A DNA stretch of 64,000 nucleotides from Linum tenue (Eukaryota > Streptophyta > Magnoliopsida > Malpighiales > Linaceae). The notes beneath the pieces are model-generated. The model did not search any database. It saw only the letters and a program-made list of their open reading frames with translations, and was not told where the DNA came from. This document shows positions 11,263-23,868 of this stretch, one piece after another. How positions within the stretch are numbered: position 1 is the first letter of the stretch; the number at the start of each line of letters is the position of its first letter. The stretch covers positions 27,383,608 through 27,447,607 of the forward strand of contig CAMGYJ010000010.1 of the NCBI GenBank assembly GCA_946122785.1, read 5' to 3'. The translations under genes were made by a program, and so were the position numbers.

Positions 11263-14200
11263 ATGTCGTGGAATGTTTGTGGAGCAGGGAATCAAAGCTT
11301 CCTTAGGGCGTTGAAAATGATTATGTGGCAGCATAAGCCGGACTTCCTCATTCTCTTGGAGCCGCAAATTAGTGGAGCTACGGCAGACACAATGTGCAGT
11401 AATTTAGGCTCTCCGGACATCATTCGCATTGAGGCGCACGGGAAAAGTGGGGGAATTTGGTTGTGCACTGATAAGAAAATGTTTGGGATGAAAATCACAT
11501 CTGCTTGCCTGCAACATCTCTCTGTTAAAGCCACCACATGGGCTTTTTCCTTTTATCTTACAGTGGTGTATGCCTCCCCGCACCAGCAATTTCAGCCTGG
11601 TCTGTGATAAACAATGATTAACTATAAGACGGGTATTCAATCACCCTAGATTGTGACGGGTGATTTCAATGTGTTCCGCTCCATCGACAAGAAGTCGGGA
11701 CTTGCTTTAGCTGCCACAGCCGGCCGGTGTAAAATCTTTAACGAGTTTATCAATCAGGCTAATCTCATTGATTTGGGTTTTTCAGGTCCTCGCTTCACGT
11801 GGTCTCGAGGTGATTCAAAGAGGATATTTAAGGTAGCGGCATCGATCAGCGTCTTTGCAACACCATGTGGAACACGACCTTCCTGAATTCTAAGATTCTT
11901 CATCTCCCTCGGCTGCACGCTGATTACCACCCTATTCTCACCTCCACTTCAGGTCAGGGAGTTCTTTCTTCACTCTCTCGTACTTTTCGGTTTGAAGCTG
12001 CCTTGCTCTCTCATGCGAATTTTCAGCCTTTTTTGAAGGATAATTGGCAGCAAGAGAGATCACTTCCCTCGATGCTGACATATATGGACGAAAAGTTCCA
12101 GGCCTGGAATGAGGCAACTTATGGAAATATTTTTCGCCAAAAGAACAAGCTTCTGAAGAAGATAACTAGTGTACAGAGTAGACTTGCCACTCATTTCGAG
12201 CATGGGCTAGCCAAACTGCTTACTAAACTCGAGTTGGAGCTGGACAGGATCATGGAACATGAGGAGATGATTTGGTTCCAACATTCTCGAGAGAAAGGGG
12301 TAAAGTTTGGAGACCGGAATACAGACTATTTCCACCAGCAAGCTAGCATTAGGAGGAGGAGGAGGAATATGATAGAGAGTCTCAAAGATGACTAGGGAGA
12401 GTGGATGTCAGAGCCACATGATCTTGCCTCCATGGTTTTTAACTCTCTTTCTAACCTCTATTTGTAGGATTCGATGCCTTATGCAGACCAGATGCCTAAA
12501 GGGAGTTTTCATAGACCAAGCAATCTGGACTTCATGAACCTCCTGTTACCTTTTTACTGCAGTTGATGTGCTGAAAGCTATCCAGGATATGAAGCCTCTT
12601 CAAGCTCCCGGCCCTGACGACTACCAAGTGATCTTCTATCAATCTAATTGGCAGGTTGTTGGTAAAGATGTGATTAAGATGGTTATGGATTTCTATGAGA
12701 CAGGTCAGCTTGTAGAGGAGGTGTCAAACTCGATAGTAGTTCTCATCCCGAAGGTGGACAAGGGGGAGACGGTCTCTCCGTTGTGACCCATTTCCTTGAA
12801 TAATGTCAGCCTGAAGATCATCGCCAGAGTAGTTTCATTCCGGGAGGCCAAACCAAAGATAACTTCTTTGTGGTTTAGGAGGTCCTTCACTCGCTCAGGA
12901 AGCCGAAAGGGAAGAAAGGTGGAATCGTGATCAAGATTGATCTAGAGAAAACGTATGATTGCCTGCGATGGGACTTCCTCAGAGATAATCTCATGGAGAT
13001 CGGGCTTCCTAGTTCCTGGATTGGATGCATCATGCACTGCGTTGAGAAGAAGTGCGGTGATCAAGCAGTGTATGGAAGACTTCTGCATCAGCTCTGGTCA
13101 GAAAGTGAACCTGCAGAAGTCCTTGCTCTACATCTCTCCAACATCCCACTGTAGCCGAAGATCTAAGTGGAAGAGCTAGGATTTCGCTACCTCTGATTTG
13201 GGAAAATACCTTGGAGTAATGGCGATCAATTCAAGAGTCACGAAAGATCAATACCGGGATCTTAAACTGCGAATTCAGAAGAAGTTGTCTCCCTGGAAAG
13301 CTAAGAAACTCTCTCTTGCTGCATGATTGACTGTTGTTCGTTCCATTTCTACCTCCATCCTATGTATCCTATGTACACAGAGCTACTTTCAGCATTGGTT
13401 TGAAAGGTAATTGGCAAAATCAACCGAGCATTTATCTGGGGCGATACATAGGAGAAGAAGCACTCCCATCTTGTTGGCTGGTAGAAGCTGCTTCAAACGA
13501 AGACTTGTGGCGGGGTCGGGCAGAGATCAATGCGCCATACTAACATGGCTCTCCTTGCTAAGAATGACTGGCGGGTTCTAAAAGAAAGAGACACCTTGTG
13601 GACTCAGGTCGCTCGGGCTAAATATGAGCGGAATAAGGATGGACTCTCCATCTTTGATACTAAACAGGGAAGTTCCTTCACCTGGAAAAGCATTTCCAAA
13701 TCATCTCCACTTGTTCGGAAAGGCTGTGCGTGGAATATTTTGAATGGTAAGGATATTAATATTTGGAATGATTTGTGGTGCTTGCATGTTCCTCTTGCTG
13801 AGAGTGCTACAACCTCTATCCCGTAAGTATATCTTTACAAGAAAGTTGACGAGTATCTGGACGAGGAAGGGCACTGGAGGTTGGACCTCTTTCAGCACAT
13901 GCTACCAAGGAGTTTGGTGGACCAAGTCACTAGCATGGCTATTGACCTTCTCGCCCATGAGGGAGATTCACTGTTGTGCCGCCCAACTTTAAGCTGACAG
14001 TTCACGATGAAGACAGCCTATGAGTTTACTTTTCCGGCACCCCTTCCCACTGAACAGAAGTTCTAGAAGCACATTTGGAAGATCAGTGTTCCTGAGATAG
14101 TAGGGCATTTCATTTGGCTTCTTCTTCTGCAGTGTATCAACACGAACCGGAAGCAGTTCGAGCATCATATCACTTTGAATCCGTTCCGCTTTAGGTGCGC

Positions 14201-14501
14201 AAATGTAGCGGAGACATTATTGCATATTCTTAGGGACTGTCCCCTGGCTTTATTTCATTGGACAACAATAGTACCAGAGGACAAGAAGATGGAGTTCTTT
14301 ACGGCTGAACTGGACTCTTGGTTACAGAAGAACCTTTTCAATCACTCATGCAAGAGAAAAGGTATCCCATGGAGCTCCTCTTTCAGTATTGCTCTATGGA
14401 ATCTTTGGAAGAATCGAAATGAAGGTGTGTTCAGCAATGGATGCAAAGCTCCCTCACCCCCGTCCTTGAGCCATGCCATCCGCATAAAGACTCACATTTA
14501 G
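11263..14501 (+). pseudogene. LINE ORF2: endonuclease, RT and zf-RVT, with catalytic box deleted
   Basis: The start reads MSWNVCGAGNQ, typical of the APE-type endonuclease of plant L1 elements, and TGDFNVF follows at about 11656. The linker region is open from 11865 to 12395. RT is recognised by LQAPGPDDYQ near 12600, then IDLEKTYDCLRWDFL at about 12936. After CVEKKCG (near 13055) the reading jumps to VIKQCMEDFCISSGQKVNL, so the segment carrying the F-A-D-D catalytic box is missing. YLGV and further RT-C residues follow at about 13211, then a zf-RVT-like region (about 14000-14480). Stops and frameshifts are frequent. The element cannot make an active RT. Confidence 0.85.
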
Positions 14502-15183
14502 TACTGTAGAGACCACATTTTGTCCGGGTAGAAACATATAACTAATTAGAGAGATCTTAGTTTGTTCAAAATTGACAATTGCGAATCGCATACATCTTTC
14601 CAATTAAGACCATATTTGAGGCGCTGAAGGAGAGTGTATTAGTTCGTGAATTGATAAGATTTGCAATAGCAAATCTACGGCTAGAGATCCCATCTAATGA
14701 AATCTAATTTGAGTCATGAGTCTTGTTTTATACGATTTGAGAATGTTGGTTTGGTTAAACAAAAATTGTAACTAATGAGTTGCTTTTAGGCATTAGGCTT
14801 GCGAGAATTTGGGGCTTGATTTGGGAATGATGAATGAAATTGTTTGTTTTTCTCATTAAACAATAATTACACACTTAGCTAAATAAAAAACATTACAATA
14901 ATTACAATCCGAAAATATAGGCCAAAATCAAAATCCAAAGTCAAAGTCAACTGGTCAATTCACTCAACAAAAGTCAAGTCAATCAACCCGGTCAAGTCTG
15001 ACCAAATCCAGACCGGTCCGACCCAAACCATGACCGGTCTGACCCAAACTGTTGCTGTTGCAAGCTTGGGGAACAAGCTTCCCTTATCTATAAAAAATCT
15101 TCTCCGTCTTCTTCGAAGGAGACAGAAAAAAATAGAGGAAGACTTCCTTCCCCTCTGAACAACAACCAGAAGAACAAAAAACT

Positions 15184-15217
15184 CCTTCTCTTCTTCTTCT
15201 TCTTCTTCTTCTTCTTT
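15184..15217. repeat. CTT microsatellite
   Basis: About ten CTT units in a row within the Tat/Ogre-like LTR, in a longer pyrimidine-rich tract (about 15070-15360). Confidence 0.9.
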
Positions 15218-15465
15218 TCCTCCTCCTTTCTTTCAAGTTACAAAAAAACAGAGAGCTACCCACTTCTTCTTCTTCATACTTCCTTTCCACCTCTCTAAAC
15301 GAGAGGGGCTTCCCTTCACCTCCTCTTCTTCATCTTCTTCTTGCCTCACTAAAGACAGAAAAGACAGATTACAAAAAGTCAGACTCCACTCACCCCTCTT
15401 TCGTACAAACAAAAAAACACAGAAGCAACACTTCCATTCCACTCCTCCCTCCTTTTCTTTGTAGC

Positions 15466-15489
15466 CACACACACACACACCACACACAC
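15466..15489. repeat. AC microsatellite
   Basis: ACACAC repeats interrupted once (CACCAC) within the same LTR. Confidence 0.85.
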
Positions 15490-17540
15490 GAGATACTCAA
15501 TAACAACAACAAAAACTAGAAAGGAAGGAAGGAAGCAGCAGAAAGGCAGCAAGTCGAACCCCAAGGAGCTAGGGAAAAAGTCAGAATCATCACCAAGCTA
15601 CGAGCTACAAGGTTACTAAAACAAAACCCGACTATCATATCATTCGTCAAGCTCCTTGTCATCCTACTTCTAACTTTCTTTCATAAAATGGTCTTACAAG
15701 AAATCAAGTGAGATCAACTTCAAGCAATCATATTTTCAATCCCTTTCAATAGTCATTCAGCTATTTATAATTATTAGTTTCCTTTAAGCTCTTGTATATT
15801 ATTATACACCATATGCTATAATCTATATCTACACTTCTTTCTCTACTCATCATACTAATGAAAAAACACCATCAATACCATATAACAATTCCAACACAAG
15901 CTTCACCATAAAAACCATGTCGTCAAGCTCCGTACAAAAGCAGAAATAGGTTCGAACCCAATAACCTCTCAAATCATCGGTTCAAATCCACAAAAACCCC
16001 ATAAAATTCCAGATTCAAACCCCATATGAACTCACCAAACTTCAAACCATAAACACAACACTATTTCCAAAACCAGTTTCATCATAAATGCCACCAAGTA
16101 TCAAGAAAACCTCAAAACTCAGGTCCATAAGTTCATGTCCCCTTCACTCAAAAAGTTTCCAGAATTGCACCCACCATGAACACCCAATTTCAAGTATACA
16201 AAGCCATCACCTTGCCTTAAATCAAGTCGATCTAAACACCTTAAAAGGGATCAAATCTAAATCTCTTTTCCTTTCAAGCAATTAACATTTATAATCCAAT
16301 TACTTACTATAATCATCATTAGTTCACCTAGTTTTAAACTAAATAGTATTCATGTATTTTGATTCAAGTTAGCTTTCTTCCTGTTGAGATAACTAACTTA
16401 TAGTTATGTATATTTTTTTTCTATAATTACTAATCTACTAATAGATGCATAACTATACGTTTCATCTATCATCTCGATTAAACTTATACTATGTTATCTT
16501 CTTTTTTATCTAGCACTTCCATATTAAAAACAGAAAACCAGATTCGTTTTCATTCATGTTCTTGTCTTGATCACTTTATTTTTATCGGGTGTGCTCCACT
16601 ATATAAATAACTAAGCTAAAATCAAAATTAAGCAATCAAGAACAGATTTGGTACATACAATTTATTAGCAAAAACCATCGCAATCACCAAAAACCGATTC
16701 ACGTGATTAAACCAATCATAAAAAACGTTATGACAGCAACTAAAATCCACTCTCTAAGCTACAGTAAAACAATCACAAAAAGCTCCAGACAACCATATTT
16801 CCACCCAAAACAGTCACCATGAATCCCTCAGGACCCAAAACTTATTAATAACAAAAACCAGACAGAACTCACCATGCCCACCCACCGTTGGTCGGCGGCA
16901 AAGCTCTCGGCGGTCCATGCTTTCCTTTGCTCCTCGTTCGCTTTCCATCGTCGGGCTCGCCAGTGGCCACCCCTTTCGATCCTTTTCCTTCTGATCCGAC
17001 CTCCCTAAAAAAACTCACAAACAAGAAGGGTCAGGACCCTTAAATAAAACCGAGCCTTCAAATGCGACATGCAAGCGAAAAAAACCCTCTTACCCTCACC
17101 GACGGTGATACCCAGAACCGTCGCCGTGCCCATCGCCGGTAAGTGTTTCGATGGCGGCGACCCTCGTTCTCCCTTCCCTTGATTGAGAACAAATCCCTAA
17201 ACGAAACAACATAAAAGGGTCAGAACCCTAAAATTCCCCCAAACTTCGAAATCAAACCAGAAAATCAGACATGCAAGCCCCCCAAATCCGAAATGCAAGC
17301 AAAGAATCATCTCTTACCTCTGATGCCGACGATTTCAATCGCCACTGTCGTCGTCGTTTGGCCTTGCTTCATTTCTCGTCGTCTACCAGAGAGGAGGGGA
17401 GAGAGGGAGGGAAGATGGATTAAATAAAAGAAGGAAGCAGAGAGGTTTAGGCGGCCACGTTGGTTTTGGTCTCTAAACCACCTTACCCTCGCCCTGAAAA
17501 CGACTAAATTGCCCCTCGTTTGACTTAAAATTTACCCGCT

Positions 17541-18310
17541 ATGATATGATCTCAATTTGGGGCTTCAAACAATTGGAATTGATCGATCATGAAGGCAAGC
17601 TAGGCACGTTTAAGAACTTTGATTTTTGTCTAAGTGTTTATGACTATTTCAGGTACCCACTTTGGACGAGCATAAGTCTCAATTGGTGTGCTAGAAACTT
17701 GAGTTCTTTGGTTTGTGTTGGACAAGAGGAGCTGCTATTTCAATCAGTATGCTTTGGAGCTCAAGGAGAAGTCGAGAGGCTGGGTTTCCGAGGTGATCAA
17801 AATGCTAGCTCAACACTGGAGGAACTGCCAGATTTTTCTAAGTATGGAAGCAGAGTTGGGAAGGGATCTTTGAAGCTCGGGATGAGGAAGATGGGAAAGC
17901 GTCGAGCCTCCACATTCACACCACATGAAAGCAGGCTTCTTCTAGTTTATCGACAAGGTATTGGCTGATCAAGGTGATGTCTACAAGGGCTCGAACGAGG
18001 GGGCTAAAGATCACTTCGAGACTGAAAATTCTGCCTGGAAGAATAAGTAATCCGAATCCTAGTCGGATTAGGATTAGTAGACAGTTTAGCTTAGTTAGTT
18101 TCCACGTCTTGTTTTGCTTCCTTTTCCAAGTAGAATTGTAATTGAACTTAGTTAAACGTTGTTGGGAATTGCTAGGTCTATTTAAGTGGATTTGATTCAT
18201 TGTAATAGTTAGTTTTTGATCAATTGAATACAAAATAGAGCTTTGGTTCATCTCGCTAGTTGCGTGAGGAATTGAGTTGGATTGCTTGGACGAGTCTAAG
18301 CAATCGTGAG
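17541..18310 (+). other. Possible foreign LTR-like insertion within the solo LTR
   Basis: The stretch starts TGATATGATCTC and contains a tract resembling the R/U5 end of another LTR (GTGCGTGAGG-like and CTTGGACGAGTC, 18255-18300), ending near GTTCATCA. Its style differs from the flanking Tat/Ogre-like LTR, which resumes with an AT-poor leader-type sequence at 17530 and below. I could not find a convincing target duplication, so the edges and even the insertion are uncertain. Confidence 0.3.
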
Positions 18311-19452
18311 CTTGTATCGATCAGTTCATCACCCTGATCGTGGCCAAGCATCGACCTATAGGTTTTGAGCCTCTTTCCCTTGTGAAAGTTTCACCAAAAC
18401 TCTCCATCCAAACTACAAAACAACTTTGTTGTGTGAAGGTTCTTGTTCGAGACACAATCTCAGGTTTTAGACCTCTTAGCTGCGCCGCTTTGATCCTAAG
18501 CCCTGCCTTGGGGTTTATCACGCTACCCTCTGGTCTCTCTCTTTGCGAAAAGATAAAAAAAATAGCACCCCGAGAATCGAACCTGAGATTAGTATTAATT
18601 CCTTTTCCAAAAGATCCATCCGCTTGATTTTAATTCGAACGAATGCTCAAGACATGAATCTCGCACCCTGGTCTAGCTTCACTATGCTCCTTTTTAGTAC
18701 GTATGAAATTTCCTATTAATTTAGCCATGTTGATTTATGATTTATGAACGTCAGTTTGTTGTCCTTACTCTTTATATATACATTTCCCAAAAATTCTCTT
18801 AGTACAAAATCATCGTAAATAGACCGTTGATAGTCTTTCAAATCAAAATTCTTTCAAGATCAATAATCATCCAATTACACAATCAAATAATCAAAATACA
18901 TTTCCTACGAAATCTCAATATTAAAACATTAAACATGATCAATAGAAAGTGTTAGGTTTCCTCTTTCAAAATCTATCAATTTAATCAAACTACGTGGACT
19001 TTGATCCCGATTATCTCGGGTACGTAGGAAACCAATAGGTTCGAGTCCAACCAATCTAAAAACCATTTTTTACGTCAATAGACGTGAAAAATCTGTAACT
19101 TTAAATTCAAAATTTACGCTAATCGGACTCTAAACATTTACATTCAAAATAATTAAAATAATCAAATATTACGCTTAAAATACACAAACAAATCACAAAT
19201 AATAATACACCCAACCCTTAAAAACTTATCGATTTAAGTAGTACCCATTTGTGGCGTTGTGGGGTGTGAATACACTTCCCCACACGTAATCGTACTCCCA
19301 AACCCATAAACCTAAAATTCGCAGACCAGATTTCTGGTTTTAACCTAAATAAAAAAACCGGAAATGGGTGTTCGACCCAACCCAAAGCGCGGTCGATGGC
19401 GACTCCGTGCGTGAAGCAAGCGATACCCCGATTCGGAGGGGCGGTTGCGACA

Positions 19453-20060
19453 GATACGAAGCGTGGCTGGCCCCAGATATCATTCCAAACTGTATGCTCC
19501 TTAAACCAACTCGGCGGATGGAGAAAATTGTTTGGAAGCCTCCCCCAGAAGGATGGTGTAACCTCAATATTGATGGAGCTTCGCAGGTAATCCGGGAAAA
19601 GCTGCTGCATGTGGAGTTTTTTGGAATGACCAGAGCCATTGGCTAGGCGGTTTTTGCTATAATATAGGTGATTGCTCTGCAACTCAGGCGGAGTAATGGG
19701 CTTTTAAGCAGGGACTCGAGCTATCTTGGAGTCGTGGTTACATGCTCCTTATTGTGGAATCGGATTCGCTCCTCACAGTTGATCTTATCCGGAACAGGAC
19801 TGACCAGGTTCATCTTTATGCAGCTCTTCTTAACTCCATTAAACGTCTTGTGGCTCAGGATTGGCTGGTTAGCATAGCTCATACTTACCGAGAAGGGAAT
19901 AGAGTCGCTGACTGGCTCTCGAAGCACAGTCTCGTTTATCCCTACGGTATGCACGCGCTAGCTAACTCGCCAACTCCTTTGATTAGTTTTCTAAAGGATG
20001 ATGAGCGGGGTGTTGGTATCCCTCGTAATGTAACCTGCTCTCCCCTCTGTAACTCCCATC
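19453..20060 (+). pseudogene. LINE RNase H region (RVT_3 type)
   Basis: This is the C-terminal continuation of the LINE at 11263. The reading KIVWKPPPEGWCNLNIDGAS (about 19523-19582) is the usual entry to the plant LINE RNase H domain. It continues with LLIVESDSLLTVDLI (from 19745) and THTYREGNRVADWLSK-like residues near 19880. Frameshifts are present near 19590 and 19640-19700. The upstream 30 codons still follow the linker from zf-RVT, confirming that the element was continuous before the solo LTR inserted. Confidence 0.83.
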
Positions 20061-20138
20061 TCTCTTTTTTCTTGGCTTTACGCCTTCCACCAATAAATGA
20101 AAAACATAATAATCATTCCTTAAACCTAAACCCCTTCT

Positions 20139-21596
20139 TAGACAAATTACTTGAACGTGAGATGAGATCGGCAGTCGTCGCTCTACCTCCCTCTCCTCTG
20201 CTTGCTCTACAAGACAAAGGTGAGATCTCGTCGCCAGAAGACCTCGCCGCCCGCACGACCTCGCTCCTCTCCAATCTGGGGGACCTCACAGATGGGCGTC
20301 CATCTCAATATGATTCATATCAGAAATGCCACGATTATGGGATCCAGCGAGACGTCATGGTGAGCAAGGAGGGAATCTCGAAGATTGTGGCGTTCTCCCA
20401 GGGTGCTCACTAGCGACGAGCTCGAGTTCTCCGCCTCTTATCCTGCTCTTTTCTTTTCTTGCCGGTGTATTGTGGGCGATGATTTTACTATGTAGATATC
20501 GCTAGATTCCTTTTTTTTTTTTTGTTTCTTTTCCCTATCTTTCGCAGGGGAAGACTGCCTCGGGCATGGACGCACGCAGGAGAAGACGGCTGGCCGGAGG
20601 ATGGGATTGTGAGGGCACGGCCGAAGGAACGGCGGTGACGACATGGATTCCAGCGGTTACAATTATGGCGGTTACATCTCTTGAGGGGATTCCAACCGCA
20701 TCCGCGTTTCAGATACGCTAACTAATTTTTTAATAATTATTTTAATTATAATCTCCACCTCTGTTATTTTATCTTCCTTAAAATTTCCTTTTTAACTTCT
20801 ACCCCATCATAGTTGCCTTTCTTTTTCTAAAATAATTTCTAATTTTCCTAACTTTCGCAAATAGAGGCTCTTTCTCTCCTTAGTTTTTTAATTTTTCAAT
20901 ATAATTTCCAACTCTTTCAAATCTACATCTACTCACACTCACAGAATGAGCTTCTACAGTAGTTTTTGGATCGTCATTGTGCGGCTCGCCGATTCTGGTC
21001 ATTTCGCTCTCCTGCGCCACTCTGTTGTGTTTGTTTTGCAGGAGTTTGGATTTCAAGGACACTTTCTTCTCTTGAGGATTTGTTGTCGTTGATTCTTTCT
21101 CGGCTACATTGGTGGCCTAGTGTTGTCTTCGGTGAACGCTATGCAGGGACGGTGCTGGGCAATAAGGTAGTATTGACTTTGTAGACTTTCATGTGTCAGG
21201 TAATATTCTCTTTGCTTTCGAACATTACTATGGAATACATGATTCATTTGTTATGGAAAGTTTGACCGTACGATATGCCATACAATGATGCTTAACACAC
21301 TTTTTTCTTTCTGTCAAATTTCATGGAGATTCTCAACATTTGATACGGTGGATGGTGAGAGGTGACTTGGCTCATGATCGAGGTGGAGCTATACTAGAGG
21401 ATGTTCGGAGCTTGGCTCCTCGCTTTAGCTGAGTTTCTTACTGTTTTGTTTCTCGTTGACTTAATAGGGCTGCCCATCATGTGGCACAAAAGTCCCTCTC
21501 ATCGGGAGTTCGGCTAGTGGTCGACTCTCGCGCTCTTCTTATTTTCTCTGTATGACTGTCTTTATAACTATTGACTTTGAAAAAAAAAAAAAAAAA
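20139..21596 (+). mobile_element. Second LINE-type insertion with 17-bp target duplication and poly(A)
   Basis: AAACCTAAACCCCTTCT occurs at 20122-20138 and again at 21597-21613. The right copy directly follows a run of about 20 A residues (21580-21599), the pattern left by LINE retrotransposition. The last 300 bases carry an RNase H C-terminal remnant. The first 500 bases are GC-richer and read as an open frame (to 20413) that I do not recognise as LINE; they could be captured host sequence or a divergent LINE region. Confidence 0.7.
21335..21560 (+). pseudogene. LINE RNase H C-terminal fragment
   Basis: The translation includes GDSQHLIRWMVRGD and then EDVRSLAPRFS, with NRAAHHVAQKSL at about 21466. 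These are the last conserved blocks of the plant LINE RNase H domain. One stop (near 21430) and the absence of earlier RT domains mark it as a truncated copy. The poly(A) run follows within 30 bases. Confidence 0.72.
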
Positions 21597-21613
21597 AAAC
21601 CTAAACCCCTTCT

Positions 21614-22379
21614 CCTTCTCCCTATCAATCTCGAATTCCCTCTCTTCCTCTTATCACCATTGTCGGCCACCAACCTCCCCCGAGACCCAATTTCTTCCAA
21701 TCTTTCCCAATTCCATCTCTTTTCCTCCTCAAACCCCTAATCCTTTACTCAATTTTTAAATTCCAAACTCTAAACTTATACGCCCATATCCATGTTTCTT
21801 ACATGCAGATAGGCGATAGCGGTTGTCCCAAGTCTTCATGTAAACAATCAATTCACTCCTGTAACTACGTGCTCGATGTTAATAGAAAGGCAGTCATAAT
21901 AATTGGGCTTGGTAACATGGGTATCCCACATTGGGGATGGCGGGTCGATGGTTTTCACGGTGAGATCCTTGACGTTCAAGACCTCACAAGCCACATGGCG
22001 CTGGGGCTCCTTCCTTAGTTTCGATCCGTAGGGGGATATAGCTACTCGACAAGATGAAAAAAAAAATCTTCTCGTTCTTGTAAGCCTAACTGCAATCCAC
22101 AACAAAAAATGAGGTTTAAAGGAACAAAATGATATTTCAGCCCTCTCGAAAACAGAAAAAGCTGCAATCCGATGCTAAATTTTTTTGTTTCGTATTTAGT
22201 ACTAACATATGAATAATAAAATTTATGTTTTTAATTTAAAATTTATATATTTATTCATGATAATTTGATACGAACATTCGGATAAATTTTGAGCAATTTT
22301 CATGATACTTTTTTATTGTTAAAATAGTTAGTTAATCAATTCAATTGATGGTTTGAATTTTTGTTGTCAATTGTTGGCA
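21614..22379. other. Unassigned non-coding stretch
   Basis: A pyrimidine-rich start (21600-21730) is followed by mixed sequence with short open frames that do not resemble known proteins, then AT-rich sequence after 22180. It is the pre-insertion flank of the second LINE. No feature can be supported. Confidence 0.5.
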
Positions 22380-22632
22380 TTGAAGTTTACTCACACCTCT
22401 CATATATTGTCCAAATGATTCAGAGACCCATCACTTCATCTTTGTACACAAATTGTCCACTAGTGTAGTTAACTATTACTACTTGAAACAACTCAAACAA
22501 CTCATTAATCCGCTCCCAAAATCTTTTAAATTGTTGATAATTGCCTATTGTTTCGTCGCATCATATTTTTCATCAAGTTTGACATAAGCCTATGTCTTCA
22601 TCTTCAGACCAGTTGACATCTCTTTTGCTCAT
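22380..22632 (-). pseudogene. PIF/Harbinger ORF1 (Myb/SANT-like) fragment
   Basis: The minus-strand reading from 22632 begins MSKRDVNWSEDEDIGLCQT, and a shifted frame then gives FKRFWERINELFELF. These blocks resemble the Myb/SANT-like DNA-binding ORF1 protein that accompanies PIF/Harbinger transposases, and also related host proteins with a NAM-associated C-terminus. Stops and a frameshift make it a remnant. No transposase ORF and no clear terminal repeats are seen. The sequence AGCCGTTATTTCAATG-type upstream (22770-22800) fits the leader usually seen before this gene. Confidence 0.5.
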
Positions 22633-22989
22633 GACAAAATAGTATAAGACGAGAAGAATTTTGGGGGCTAGATGTTTGGAGAAAGTGTGGAGAGTGAGAT
22701 ATGTAATGGTGTATAAAATGAGGAGTTGGATGAGGATTTTATAGAATTTTTTCTAGCTATTTTATAACCGTTTGTAGCCGTTATTTCAATGCTCGTGCTT
22801 TACAGCCGTTGGTATTTAATTTTAAAATTTTGTGTGTATTTTTTTACATCAAAAGACAATCGAACGATCTCAATTTTCATAAATAATAGTTCAATTGCAT
22901 AAAAAGAACCACAAACAACTAAAAAAAGCAGCAGTTAACCGGTAGTATTCGGATAATTTGGTTTGGTTTGGTTAAGCTTTTTAACTTAT

Positions 22990-23393
22990 TTGATTTAGGT
23001 GATTTGGTTTCACTCCTGGCCAATCATTTTTCAAAACACCTCTTAAAATTCGGCTTTTCAAAAACTGTAAAGTGCTTTTCTATAACATAAAAGTAGAAGC
23101 TCCAAATTTTGAAAATACAAAACTATCCTTACCATATTATAATTTTGTTTTAGAAAATATAATTTCTCTTTCAATTCTATCATTTTAAAAATAAAATAAT
23201 TAGAAAACTATATTATTTAATATAATAGAAATCTAACAAGATCCATTTTGACTAATTTTTATTTTTTAGAATTTTTACTTATTTTATATTAGAAATCTTT
23301 TTTTAGTAATTTACATGACCTCTTATATTAAAAAGCACTTCTCTAAAAGCTCAAGTCATAAGTTGTTTCTGCAAAAGCAACATCGGGGCCAAA
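22990..23393. repeat. MITE-like AT-rich element
   Basis: Two ends face each other with related sequence: TTTCAAAAC/GTAAAGTGC near 23030-23075 and GCACTTCTCTAAAAGC/CATCGGGGCCAAA near 23333-23392. They resemble the common plant MITE with AAAAGCAGAAGC-type subterminal repeats. The E3 element inserted right at its right edge. Boundaries are approximate. Confidence 0.35.
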
Positions 23394-23868
23394 CTAGCTG
23401 ACTCGCACGAAACTACACCACAATATAAGCCCGACTAGAGTCCAAGTTTTTAAACTCTAGCCGGGTGCAATATAAAGCAAGTATTTAAATATCAACCCCG
23501 GCCAATCCATCTACCCCTACTTCAGTCGTTTTAATCATTATCTATCAACACAGTTTTGGTTTAAAAGCTTGCTAATTATAATAAAATAGGGCAAAGGTAA
23601 ATGATTTTGAAAACTCTTTTGTGGAAGGATCGCTCGACCCTCTCGGTTTAGGCAATCAGTAGTTGACTTACTCCCTCACTCAACTCAAAGGTCGGATGGC
23701 TTAATCGCGATTAACCGATTTTCTTAGTTCAACATTGAGGATTGCCCTAAATTAACCTAGTTAGGTGGCTTAAAAAGTTGAAGGAAAACCAACTCGATTG
23801 AGTCTCCTTTGGAAAGGGATTTTCCTCTCTAAGCTAGGTTAAGGTGGCTAATTAGATTGCTAGCACCA

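Larger units (their letters stand above)
14505..19452 (-). mobile_element. Tat/Ogre-like solo LTR inside the LINE
   Basis: Read on the minus strand, the segment starts TGTCGCAACC (at 19452) and ends GTCTCTACA (at 14505), the usual ends of large Tat/Ogre-type LTRs. The first kilobase matches the + strand segment at 59100-60345, including the tract for ACACCCCACAACGC. No gag, pol or second LTR is found in these 4.9 kb, so a solo LTR is the simplest reading. Flanking 5-mers are AGTAC and GATAC, an imperfect duplication. The LINE reading continues across it. A possible extra insertion lies at about 17541-18310. Confidence 0.72.
11240..20121 (+). mobile_element. L1-type LINE, 5'-truncated and split by a solo LTR
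   Basis: Endonuclease, reverse transcriptase and zf-RVT regions occupy 11263-14501, and the RNase H region resumes at 19453 after the 14505-19452 insertion. No ORF1 is visible before the endonuclease, so the element is probably 5'-truncated. The 3' end is not marked by a clean poly(A) tail; it lies somewhere between an AATAAA at about 20093 and the target duplication of the next insertion at 20122. Confidence 0.82.

Noticed and set aside
17546..17968. Open frame of 140 codons in the solo LTR
   Set aside because: It does not resemble a protein family, and the stretch looks like part of another LTR. I kept only the low-confidence insertion call.
18340..18627. Open frame of 95 codons in the solo LTR
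   Set aside because: No similarity to known proteins, no conserved start context, and it lies within LTR sequence with other chance frames of similar length.
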